From contig DPWD01000019.1 of assembly GCA_003526465.1 (NCBI GenBank), positions 1-7,232 on the forward strand: a DNA stretch of 7,232 bases, given 5' to 3'. The notes beneath the pieces are model-generated. The model was not told where the DNA came from. It did no database searches and worked only from the letters and a program-made list of their open reading frames with translations. The number at the start of each line of letters is the position of its first letter. The stretch's first letter is position 1. The position numbers and the translations under genes are program-made. Shown in pieces: positions 1 through 6,281 of this stretch. The DNA is from Hyphomonadaceae bacterium (GTDB taxonomy: Bacteria > Pseudomonadota > Alphaproteobacteria > Caulobacterales > Aquidulcibacteraceae).

Positions 1-1877
1 CGCTGGCGCTGGCCGCCGGAGAGATTGCCGCCACGTTCGTCGATGCGCGCATCGTAGGCTTCCGGCAATTCCAGAATGAATTCATGCGCACCGGCGAGCT
101 TGGCGGCGGCGACCACGTCCTCCATCGCCATGGCCGGATCGGCGAGCGCGATATTGTCGCGCACCGAGCGGTTGAACAGGAGATTTTCCTGCAGCACCAC
201 GCCCACTTGCCGGCGCAGCCAAGCCGGATCGACCATGGAAAGATCGACCCCGTCCACCAGCACGCGGCCGCGCTCTGGGGTATGCAAGCGCTGGATCAGT
301 TTGGTGAGCGTCGATTTGCCCGAGCCCGAAGGTCCGACAATGCCGAGCATCTCGCCGGCGGCGATAGTGAGCGACACATCGCGCAGCACTTCCGGCGCGT
401 CGGGCCGGTAGCGAAAGGTCACGTTCTCCAGCGACACCAGACCTTGCACCGCCGGCAAGCTGGCGCGCGAGGCCGACATGGCCGGCTCCATCGGCGCATT
501 GAGGATATCGCCCAGCCGTTCGACCGCAATGCGGGCCTGCTGAAAGTCCTGCACCAATTGCGCGATGCGCAACACCGGCCCCGCCGCTTGTCCGGCCAGC
601 ATGTTGAACGCCACCAATTCGCCGACCGTGAGCTTGCCTTCGATCACCAGCTTGGCGCCGAAATACAGAAGCGCCACCGTGCCCAGCTTCTGCACCAGCT
701 CGATGCCCTGGCGTCCCCAATTGGCGATCATCGAAGCGGAGAAGCCTGTCTTGATGTAGCCGGCCAACTGGCGCTCCCAGCGGGCTTGCATCTGCGGCTC
801 GACCGCGTGGGCCTTAATAGTCTCGATCCCGGTGACAGACTCGACCAGGAAGGATTGGTTCTCGGCGCCGCGCGCGAATTTCTCATCGAGCCTGCGCCTC
901 AGATTGGGCGAGAGTAGGATCAGGATCAGCGCGTAACAGGGGAGCGTAATGAGAACGATGATGAGCAGCTTGGGGGAGTAGAGCCACATCACCGCCAGGA
1001 ATACGATGGCGAAGAAAAGATCGATCACCACCGTCAGGGCAGACGAAGTGAGAAAGTCGCGGATGGTTTCAAGCTCACGCACGCGCGCCACTGAATCGCC
1101 AACCCGGCGCGCCTGGAAATAGGCCATCGGCAAATGCGTGAGGTGATGGAACAGGCGCGAGCCCAATTCAGCATCGACGCGGCTGGTGGTGTGGCTAAAA
1201 AGATAGGTGCGCAAACCTCCCATCATCACGTCAAAGACGGAAACCACCAGAAAACCAATCGCCAGCACTTCAAGCGTGGTCAGACCATTGTGGACCAGCA
1301 CTTTATCGATCACGATCTGGAAAAACAGCGGACTGACCAGGGCCAGAATCTGGATGAAGAAGGACGCGATCAGAACATCGCGCAGCACATGACGGTATTT
1401 CACGATTGAGGGAATGAACCAGGTCACGTCGAACGCGCGCGCAGCGCCCGCAAGCCGCTCGCGTGTGGTCATCAAAATAAGCGAGCCTGAAAAAATTTCC
1501 CCGAACTGATCGAAGCTTATGCTTTCCGGTTTGTCCTTATGCGGATGGAAGATCAGCGCCTGATCGTTGCCGGCCTGCAGGAGCAGGAAGTACTGCCCCT
1601 CTTTGGTTGAACCGATAGCCGGCAGAGGCTGGCGATCCAAGCGCTCTACTTTGACCTTCGCCTCGCGAGCGCGGACATCGAGTTTCTTGGCCAGGCGCAA
1701 GAGATCGGAAGCATCGAGCAGCGCGCCGCCCTTGCCGGCTTCGTGGCGAAGCTGTTGCGGATCGGCGGGCTTTTGCAGAAAGCCAAGCATCAAGACCAGC
1801 GAGGCAAGCGCGGTGTCGAACACCCCCTCCTCCGGCGCGTTACCGCCGACGATGGCAGCATCGCCCGATTGCGGCAT
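1..1877 (-). CDS. Type I secretion ABC transporter, HlyB family (3' end beyond the left edge)
   Basis: Inner-membrane exporter that would push an unfolded substrate, typically an RTX-type protein, through a periplasmic adaptor and outer-membrane channel using ATP. Translation gives 625 codons with no stop. Residues 15-140 look like a C39 peptidase-like domain, but the region where the nucleophilic Cys is expected reads FDTALAS (20-26) with no Cys, so it is probably a non-cutting substrate-binding domain as in HlyB. Hydrophobic helices lie at about 168-195, 202-218, 280-299, 303-323 and 400-430. The nucleotide-binding domain starts near 480, with Walker A GPSGSGKST at 515-523, the Q-loop Gln at 563 and signature LSGGQ at 619-623. 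Walker B, D-loop and His switch lie beyond the edge; family members are usually about 700-720 residues. The start is firm: a stop codon directly precedes this ATG in frame, and a G-rich ribosome binding site lies just upstream. An HlyD-type adaptor is expected downstream but is outside the window. Confidence 0.95.
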   Translation of the reverse strand, partial: MPQSGDAAIVGGNAPEEGVFDTALASLVLMLGFLQKPADPQQLRHEAGKGGALLDASDLLRLAKKLDVRAREAKVKVERLDRQPLPAIGSTKEGQYFLLLQAGNDQALIFHPHKDKPESISFDQFGEIFSGSLILMTTRERLAGAARAFDVTWFIPSIVKYRHVLRDVLIASFFIQILALVSPLFFQIVIDKVLVHNGLTTLEVLAIGFLVVSVFDVMMGGLRTYLFSHTTSRVDAELGSRLFHHLTHLPMAYFQARRVGDSVARVRELETIRDFLTSSALTVVIDLFFAIVFLAVMWLYSPKLLIIVLITLPCYALILILLSPNLRRRLDEKFARGAENQSFLVESVTGIETIKAHAVEPQMQARWERQLAGYIKTGFSASMIANWGRQGIELVQKLGTVALLYFGAKLVIEGKLTVGELVAFNMLAGQAAGPVLRIAQLVQDFQQARIAVERLGDILNAPMEPAMSASRASLPAVQGLVSLENVTFRYRPDAPEVLRDVSLTIAAGEMLGIVGPSGSGKSTLTKLIQRLHTPERGRVLVDGVDLSMVDPAWLRRQVGVVLQENLLFNRSVRDNIALADPAMAMEDVVAAAKLAGAHEFILELPEAYDARIDERGGNLSGGQRQ

Positions 1878-1958
1878 TCACGTCCCCCCCAACGGCTCCC
1901 CAGCCCAGCACAACCTCTAGCTTAGGACGGCGGCGGCGGGAAAGCCCTCATGGCCGAC

Positions 1959-1988
1959 ATTATTCCCGAGCGGGTGGCGGCGGGCCAA
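1959..1988 (-). promoter_or_regulatory. Candidate promoter for the type I secretion gene
   Basis: On the minus strand TTGGCC (1988-1983) is followed after 18 bases by AATAAT (1964-1959), which matches five of six bases of the sigma-70 -10 consensus. Transcription would begin near 1952, leaving a leader of about 75 bases before the ATG at 1877. The -35 match is only partial and promoters in GC-rich alphaproteobacteria are hard to call by eye, so this is a suggestion. The gap 1878-2141 is shared with the divergent luxR gene, and I see no other strong element in it beyond G-rich tracts. Confidence 0.3.
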
Positions 1989-2141
1989 CAACGAAGGCGC
2001 GCGTGACAGACGCAACATCCTGGTCTCCTATAGCTTTGAGGATTCCGGTCGCTGCCCTGTGCTTGCGCGGGGGCGGGACTAGCAGATTTCAAGGGGGCGG
2101 TCCCCGGGCTGGGGCGCATCCCTCCGCACGGAGCGGGGCTG

Positions 2142-2891
2142 ATGACCAGGGAGTGTTTGCTGAGGGGCGACATCGAACACGCGGTGTTCAACACGATCGA
2201 GCACGCTCACGAAGTCACGTCCGCGATCGAACTGACCGAACTCTTCGCTCCAGCCTGCGCTCGCCTTGGCTACTCGCATTTCGCGACATTCTCGGTTCTC
2301 GATCCCAAGGGCAAAACAATCGGCGCCTACGAAGCGGGATCGACCGACCCGATCTGGAACGAACACTACGTGGCGCAGGACCATTTTCAGCGCGACGCCA
2401 TCGTTCGGCTGCTGCCCTGCATGCTCGACGCCATGATCTGGAGCGAACTGACGCGCACGCACGACCTCGCGGCGGATGAGCGCCTCGTGTTCAACGAGGC
2501 GCGCGAGTTTGGCCACAGGGACGGCCTCGTATTGCCCCAGCACTATCTCGATGGCGCCATTGCCGCGACTATTCTTGTGGCGCCCGACCGCATCGAGCCA
2601 AATCCGCGTTTGAGAGCGGCGGCTCAGATTCTCGCCGCCTATTTTTCGATCGCCGTTCGCCGGATGATGGCACCAAGCGTCTCGGGCAAGACGGTGGCGT
2701 TGTCGCGGCGCCAGCGCGAATGCCTGCAATGGGTGCGCGCCGGAAAAAGCGATTGGGAGATCGGCGAGATTTTGGGCATTTCCGAGCATACCGTCTCCGA
2801 ACATATTGAAGCAGCACGCAAGAAACTGGGGGTGCGAACACGCACCCAAGCGGTGATCGAAGCCATCTCGCGCAAGCTGGTCTCAATATAG
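2142..2891 (+). CDS. LuxR-family quorum-sensing transcriptional regulator
   Basis: A 249-residue cytoplasmic receptor that should bind an acyl- or aryl-homoserine lactone and then bind DNA. The N-terminal half is an autoinducer-binding domain: W72 and Y76 (in IWNEHYVAQD), D85, W100 and G128 align by eye with the ligand-pocket residues W57, Y61, D70, W85 and G113 of TraR. The Pro that usually follows the conserved Asp is Ala here (RDAIV). The C-terminal half is a complete LuxR helix-turn-helix, about 186-245, with ECLQW, AGKSDWEIGEILGIS and TVSEHI followed by KLGVRTRTQA. It lies 83 bases upstream of luxI on the same strand, the usual arrangement of a cognate pair. The ATG at 2142 is supported by a GGAG at 2130-2133, eight bases upstream. 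That GGAG can pair with CTCC at 2122-2125, a weak hairpin. Whether it activates with ligand or, like some family members, acts without it cannot be told from sequence. Confidence 0.94.
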   Translation: MTRECLLRGDIEHAVFNTIEHAHEVTSAIELTELFAPACARLGYSHFATFSVLDPKGKTIGAYEAGSTDPIWNEHYVAQDHFQRDAIVRLLPCMLDAMIWSELTRTHDLAADERLVFNEAREFGHRDGLVLPQHYLDGAIAATILVAPDRIEPNPRLRAAAQILAAYFSIAVRRMMAPSVSGKTVALSRRQRECLQWVRAGKSDWEIGEILGISEHTVSEHIEAARKKLGVRTRTQAVIEAISRKLVSI

Positions 2892-2895
2892 CGGA

Positions 2896-2908
2896 GGTTG
2901 TTACAACC
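2896..2908. promoter_or_regulatory. 13-base palindrome in the luxR-luxI gap
   Basis: GGTTGT-T-ACAACC is a perfect inverted repeat with six-base arms around a single central base. It begins five bases after the luxR stop codon and shares its last two bases with the next inverted repeat at 2907-2924. It could be an operator half of a larger binding region. Its odd centre is unlike a classical lux box, so the protein that would bind it is unknown. Confidence 0.4.
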
Positions 2909-2924
2909 CCTACCCTCATAGGGG
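2907..2924. promoter_or_regulatory. Candidate lux box upstream of luxI
   Basis: CCCCTA-N6-TAGGGG is an 18-base inverted repeat with perfect six-base arms, sitting 50 bases before the luxI ATG. LuxR-type regulators bind 18-20-base dyads of this general shape upstream of the synthase gene, so it is the best candidate for the binding site of the LuxR encoded just upstream. The arm sequence is not one I recognise from a characterised receptor. A -10 element at the proper distance is not obvious; CAATGC or CAATGA around 2931-2941 are weak possibilities. Confidence 0.5.
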
Positions 2925-2945
2925 GTGCGCCAATGCAATGAACCG

Positions 2946-2971
2946 GCTCTCCTTCGGGCGAAAGGGAGAGC
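2946..2971 (+). promoter_or_regulatory. Hairpin overlapping the luxI ribosome binding site
   Basis: GCTCTCC (2946-2952) is complementary to GGAGAGC (2965-2971). Inside the 12-base loop, TTC and GAA can pair further. The right arm contains most of the Shine-Dalgarno sequence AGGGAG (2963-2968), which lies six bases before the luxI ATG at 2975. In a transcript that includes both arms, ribosome access to luxI should be reduced. A transcript starting downstream of 2952 would lack the left arm and be freely translated. The pairing is seen directly; the regulatory effect is inferred. Confidence 0.5.
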
Positions 2972-2974
2972 TCC

Positions 2975-3712
2975 ATGCGAGTGCACGTCGTCCACGCCAA
3001 CAATCGTGCGCTCTATCTCGATGAAATCGAAGCGATGCATCGGCATCGCTACGAGGTGTTCGTCAACGAACGCGGCTGGCGCGCGCTTGAGAGCCCCGAT
3101 CACCTCGACATCGATGAATTCGATGCTGGCGACGCCACTTACCTCATCGCGTTGAGCGACGCCGGCGCCGTGGTTGGCTCGGGCCGATTCATACCCAGTT
3201 GGCGGCCCAACATGCTTGCGACCTTGTTTCCTGAATATTGCAGGGACGCGGTTCCCGTCGCCCCCGACATTTGGGAATGGACGCGCCATGCGACGCCAGG
3301 GCGGGCCCACGGCAAGGACTTCAATCTTCGCGTTCAACTCGTTCTCAACATCGCCGTGCTCGAATTCGCACGCCTGCGTGGCATCGGCGCCTTTATCGGC
3401 ATCCTCGAAACCAACCTCCTCCCCTATACCAGTGAGCTCGGCTGGCGATCGCTGCCGCTTGGCGAGCCTCACCATTATGGCGAAGGGGTCGCGGTCGCGA
3501 TCAAGAGCGCGGTGAGAGCCGGGCACCTCGAGCGATTACGCGCCTTTGCCGGGGTTGAAGGTTCGGTCTCGATCGAAGCACCCGGGTTCGATCCCGTACG
3601 CGGACGCATTGCGCGCCGTTGGCTCGAAGTCGCGGCGTCCCTGCCCGACGCCGACCTCGCCCGCTTCGCTTCGCAGGATTTTCCGCCGCTTCTCTCGGGA
3701 GCCTTTCGATGA
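2975..3712 (+). CDS. LuxI-family acyl-homoserine-lactone synthase
   Basis: Makes a homoserine-lactone signal from S-adenosylmethionine and an acyl donor (acyl-ACP or acyl/aryl-CoA). The 245-residue protein carries the conserved LuxI residues: R25 and F29 in RYEVF, W35 in RGW, the acidic pair around D47/D50 in IDEFD, R71 in GSGRFIP, and E101 and R104 in WEWTR. Start at ATG 2975, with AGGGAG six bases upstream. The protein is some 25-35 residues longer than common family members, owing to a tail after about residue 200 that ends LLSGAFR. It follows luxR in the same direction and its stop codon overlaps the start of the downstream oxygenase (ATGA), which has its own GGGAG inside the luxI end. 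The acyl chain cannot be predicted reliably by eye. The function as a homoserine-lactone synthase is very secure; the signal structure is open, especially as two oxygenases are coupled to it. Confidence 0.96.
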   Translation: MRVHVVHANNRALYLDEIEAMHRHRYEVFVNERGWRALESPDHLDIDEFDAGDATYLIALSDAGAVVGSGRFIPSWRPNMLATLFPEYCRDAVPVAPDIWEWTRHATPGRAHGKDFNLRVQLVLNIAVLEFARLRGIGAFIGILETNLLPYTSELGWRSLPLGEPHHYGEGVAVAIKSAVRAGHLERLRAFAGVEGSVSIEAPGFDPVRGRIARRWLEVAASLPDADLARFASQDFPPLLSGAFR

Positions 3713-4650
3713 CTGTCTTGGACATTCAAGCGCTCACCGCGCTTGCGCCGCCGGCGCCGCCGCTGGCGCTGCCTCGCCTCCACAATCCAGACAAGGACGA
3801 GATCGTCCGCGCGCTCGCCAGCGCGGGGTGCGCTGTCGTTGAAGCCTCGTTTTGCCAGCGTGAGTTCGCCCACATCTACGACGGACTTGACCATTGGTTT
3901 GACGCCGCGCCCTTCTGCGAGGAGAAGTTCTTCGGGCTTCGCACCAAGCGGTTCAGCGGCGTCTTCGCCAAGGCCCCGCAAACCGCCGCGCTTGCGCTGC
4001 ACAAACCTGTTCTCGCCGCGGTCGAACAGGTCTTGCTCGGCGGCGAACGGCAATTCGGCGAGTGCGTCCAGCTCAATCTGACACAAGCGATTGAGATCTG
4101 GCCGGGTGAACACGCCCAACTCCTGCACCGCGACGACAATCTTTTTCCCGCCGCCAAAAACCATGAACTCATGGTCAATGTTGCGTGGGCGCTCGATCCG
4201 TTCACAGCCGACAATGGCGCGACACGGTTGCTGCCTGGCAGCCACCTTTGGCCGCGCCAAGAGATCGAGGAATACGCAGACGCGGGCGTCGACGCGGTAG
4301 CGCCAGCGGGCTCGGCTATCGTCTGGCTCGGCTCCCTGCTCCATGGCGGCGGCGCCAATCGCTCCGTCTTGCCGCGGCGCGCATTGATCTTGAGCTATTC
4401 CCTGGCCTGGCTCGCACAAGCCGAGAAACTCCTGCTCACCATCCCGCCCGATGTCGTGCGCAACCTACCCGAGCGACTGCAGAAGCTCATCGGCTATCAG
4501 GTGCACCGACCGAATCTGGGTTGGATCGAGGGACGCGACCCAATCGAATGGCTGCAGGGTGAAACCAAGCCATTGGCGCCGGCGCGCGACAATCTCACCT
4601 CCGCACAAGCGGACCTTATGAATGCCTATCTGAAAGCGGCCGGACGGTGA
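3709..4650 (+). CDS. Phytanoyl-CoA dioxygenase (PhyH)-like Fe(II)/2-oxoglutarate oxygenase
   Basis: A 313-residue soluble enzyme expected to hydroxylate a carbon centre while converting 2-oxoglutarate to succinate and CO2. The iron-binding triad is visible: H140 and D142 in LLHRDD, and the distal H212 in LLHGGGANRS. R218 in the same stretch and the following LPRRALILSY match the PhyH pattern that holds 2-oxoglutarate. The segment NGATRLLPGSH (about 172-182) is also typical of the family. The ATG at 3709 overlaps the luxI stop by four bases and has GGGAG (3697-3701) seven bases upstream. A longer in-frame reading from 3619 would overlap luxI by 94 bases and is rejected. The 3' end overlaps the next gene by four bases (GTGA). 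The substrate is unknown; PhyH-family enzymes act on fatty acyl-CoAs and on many secondary metabolites. Position directly behind luxI suggests the AHL, its acyl precursor or a co-regulated product. Confidence 0.93.
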   Translation: MTVLDIQALTALAPPAPPLALPRLHNPDKDEIVRALASAGCAVVEASFCQREFAHIYDGLDHWFDAAPFCEEKFFGLRTKRFSGVFAKAPQTAALALHKPVLAAVEQVLLGGERQFGECVQLNLTQAIEIWPGEHAQLLHRDDNLFPAAKNHELMVNVAWALDPFTADNGATRLLPGSHLWPRQEIEEYADAGVDAVAPAGSAIVWLGSLLHGGGANRSVLPRRALILSYSLAWLAQAEKLLLTIPPDVVRNLPERLQKLIGYQVHRPNLGWIEGRDPIEWLQGETKPLAPARDNLTSAQADLMNAYLKAAGR

Positions 4651-4868
4651 GCCTCTCCAACGCGGACGCGTTCTTACACGTGGTGATGACGAGCCTCGCT
4701 TATGGGCGGCGCGAGCTCCTTCACCTCGATGAAATCACCATGACCGTTTCTGGCGCCGAATTGATCGCCGCGCTCGATGTCGCATGGCTCGCCGCCGCGC
4801 GCATTCAAGCCGAGCGCGGTCTCAACCGATCGCAACCTTCGACCGATCCGGACGAGCACGATGCCTGA
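4647..4868 (+). CDS. Unrecognised 73-residue protein between the two oxygenases
   Basis: I do not recognise this family. It is a soluble-looking, probably helical protein: an N-terminal part (LLHLDEITMT) followed by an Ala-rich helix around 37-57 (ELIAALDVAWLAAARIQAE), then a polar, acidic tail ending DPDEHDA. It has no Cys, no signal peptide and no clear membrane segment. It begins at GTG 4647, overlapping the oxygenase stop as GTGA, and its own stop lies inside the P450 start, an eight-base overlap. No strong Shine-Dalgarno sequence precedes it, consistent with translational coupling. An ATG at 4686 is a possible internal start. The conserved-looking gene packing is the main evidence that it is real. 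A role as a partner, carrier or scaffold for one of the flanking oxygenases is possible but unproven. Confidence 0.72.
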   Translation: MSLSNADAFLHVVMTSLAYGRRELLHLDEITMTVSGAELIAALDVAWLAAARIQAERGLNRSQPSTDPDEHDA

Positions 4869-6162
4869 GCAATGCCCCATGCGCGCGCTCATGCGCCTTC
4901 TGTCCACCCGGGCAGGGCTCGACGATCCCCATCCGATCTATGCCGCATTGCGCGAAGCAGCGCCCATGCACGAGCTGCCGCATTTCGGGCCCGGGCTCAC
5001 ACGCTACGCCGATGTGCGCGCGGTTCTGTTCGACCGTGACTTGCGAGTTTCAAGCCAAGCGGCGAAACCCGGCAGCGCGCGCGCTGACATCGCGGCTAAA
5101 CTCCCCCCGGATTTGCAGGCCCTTCCTCCCCCGCTCTTCCTCCAGGACGATCCCGCGCATAAGCGCCTGCGCCGCCTCATCGCCAGCGCCTTCAGCCAAC
5201 GCGCCGTCGACGCCCTCGCCGGGCGTATGGAAGCAATTGCGCACATGTTGCTCGATGCACTCGAAGACCGCGAGGCGTTCGACGCCATTGAGCATTTCGC
5301 AGTCCCCTTCCCCGCGCTCATTATTGCCCACATCCTGGGCGTCCGGGCGGGCCGGCTTGGCCAGTTTCGCATCTGGTCCGAAGCGGTGATCGCCGAACTC
5401 CATCCCCTTGCGAGCCCTGTCGAGCGCGAGGGCGCGATCAGCGCGCACCGCGCTTTGGCGCATTTTTTCCGCGGGGAGCTTGCCGAACGCAGACATTCAC
5501 CGTGCGAGGATCTCATCTCGGAGCTTGCGCGCGCAGAAGGCCGCAGTGAGCTCAGCGAAGAGGAAGCAGTGTCGCTTTGCGTCAATCTTCTGGTTGCGGG
5601 GCACTTCACCACCACCGACTTGATTGGTTCGCTCATCTATCTCCTGCTCAAGCATCCCGAACAAAGGCGCCTGCTTGCGCGCCAGCCGGCGCTGTGGCCC
5701 CAAGCCGTCGACGAAGCGCTGCGCATCGAGCCGCCGACGCCGCTGCTTGCACGCGTCTTCCCAAAAGCAGCTCAGCTGTGCGGCCGCGCCTTCGAGCAGG
5801 GCGACAACCTCAACCTCTTCGTCGCCGCCGCCAACCGCGATCCTCGAGTGTTTCCAGACCCCGACTGCTTCGATGTCACCCGAAACGACATCGACCATGT
5901 CTCTTTTGGCGGCGGCGCGCATTATTGCCTGGGCGCGCCGTTGGCGCGCGCGGAAGCGGAAATCGCTGTACGCGTCTTTTTTGAACGCCTGCCGAGGCTG
6001 TCCTTGATTGAGCGCGGCCTCGCCTGGCGGCGCAGCCCCAATTTTCGCGGCTTATCGCGCCTCGAATTGAAACAAGGCCCCCCCGAACGAGTCGAATGGC
6101 CGGACGGCGCCACGCCAGATCAAACAAACCAATGGAGATCCATGCCATGCCTGCTGGAATAA
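4861..6162 (+). CDS. Cytochrome P450 (soluble bacterial class)
   Basis: A 433-residue haem-thiolate enzyme expected to oxidise a small molecule with electrons from a ferredoxin and reductase, neither of which is encoded here. Features in order: DDPAHKRLRRL, the C-helix motif of bacterial P450s, near 97-107; I-helix AGHFTT at 246-251; E285 and R288 of the ExxR motif in DEALR; and the haem loop FGGGAHYCLG with the ligand C356. There is no N-terminal membrane anchor. The I-helix normally reads AGxE/DTT; here the acidic residue that helps proton delivery is Phe (F249), while the Thr residues remain. Start ATG 4861 overlaps the previous gene by eight bases, with a modest GGACGAG just upstream. A start at 4777 would run through most of the 73-residue gene and is rejected. 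The tail after about residue 405 is polar, past the usual P450 end. The substrate is unknown; the operon suggests a signal molecule or quorum-controlled metabolite. Confidence 0.97.
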   Translation: MPEQCPMRALMRLLSTRAGLDDPHPIYAALREAAPMHELPHFGPGLTRYADVRAVLFDRDLRVSSQAAKPGSARADIAAKLPPDLQALPPPLFLQDDPAHKRLRRLIASAFSQRAVDALAGRMEAIAHMLLDALEDREAFDAIEHFAVPFPALIIAHILGVRAGRLGQFRIWSEAVIAELHPLASPVEREGAISAHRALAHFFRGELAERRHSPCEDLISELARAEGRSELSEEEAVSLCVNLLVAGHFTTTDLIGSLIYLLLKHPEQRRLLARQPALWPQAVDEALRIEPPTPLLARVFPKAAQLCGRAFEQGDNLNLFVAAANRDPRVFPDPDCFDVTRNDIDHVSFGGGAHYCLGAPLARAEAEIAVRVFFERLPRLSLIERGLAWRRSPNFRGLSRLELKQGPPERVEWPDGATPDQTNQWRSMPCLLE

Positions 6163-6263
6163 CGTTGGAGGCCCTGCTTGCATGCACTTTGGGCTATCTG
6201 CTTATGTGCGGCGTGGGACGCTGGCTTGAACAGCGCGCGAACCGGGCCAGCACGATCCGTTAG
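6147..6263 (+). CDS. Possible 38-residue single-helix membrane microprotein
   Basis: A short reading frame begins at ATG 6147 inside the last 16 bases of the P450 gene and ends with TAG at 6261-6263. GGAG at 6134-6137 lies nine bases before the ATG, a good ribosome binding site that serves no other gene. The product has a short N-terminus, a hydrophobic stretch at about 5-27 (ITLEALLACTLGYLLMCGVG and following residues) and a basic tail (RANRASTIR), as expected for one membrane helix with its C-terminus in the cytoplasm. It continues the overlapping pattern of the operon. A chance frame of this size cannot be excluded, so confidence is moderate. It might tether the soluble oxygenases to the membrane, but nothing in the sequence proves that. 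Confidence 0.55.
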   Translation: MPAGITLEALLACTLGYLLMCGVGRWLEQRANRASTIR

Positions 6264-6276
6264 CGGCGCGCGCCGC
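6263..6276. repeat. 14-base GC palindrome between convergent genes
   Basis: GCGGCGCGCGCCGC is a perfect palindrome in the 18-base gap between the operon end and the convergent xre gene. It has no unpaired loop and no clear run of T after it, apart from four T residues inside the xre coding end, so it is a poor intrinsic terminator. Such CG-only palindromes also arise by chance in DNA of this composition. Confidence 0.35.
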
Positions 6277-6281
6277 CGCGC

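Noticed and set aside
84..917. Long plus-strand open frame of 277 codons
   Set aside because: It is antisense to the type I secretion ATPase, whose minus-strand translation shows Walker A, Q-loop, signature and membrane helices without interruption.
2069..2100. Two direct copies of GGGGGCGG 24 bases apart upstream of luxR
   Set aside because: Low-complexity G-rich sequence in GC-rich DNA; too short and simple to call an operator.
2079..3526. Two long minus-strand frames (2079-2849 and 2639-3526)
   Set aside because: They lie antisense to luxR and luxI, have no recognisable domains, and are expected from third-position GC bias.
3619..3708. Upstream in-frame start for the PhyH-like oxygenase
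   Set aside because: It would overlap luxI by 94 bases; the ATG at 3709 has a good ribosome binding site and the typical four-base overlap.
3475..4419. Minus-strand frame of 314 codons
   Set aside because: Antisense to the PhyH-like oxygenase with its full metal triad; the product is Arg-rich and without known motifs.
3018..4740. Shared 12-base string CTCGATGAAATC in luxI and the 73-residue gene
   Set aside because: Both are ordinary coding codons for LDEI; the surrounding sequence is unrelated, so it is best seen as coincidence.
4777..4860. Upstream in-frame start for the P450
   Set aside because: It would overlap most of the 73-residue gene's 3' half, and the extra residues do not resemble a P450 N-terminus; ATG 4861 fits the family length.
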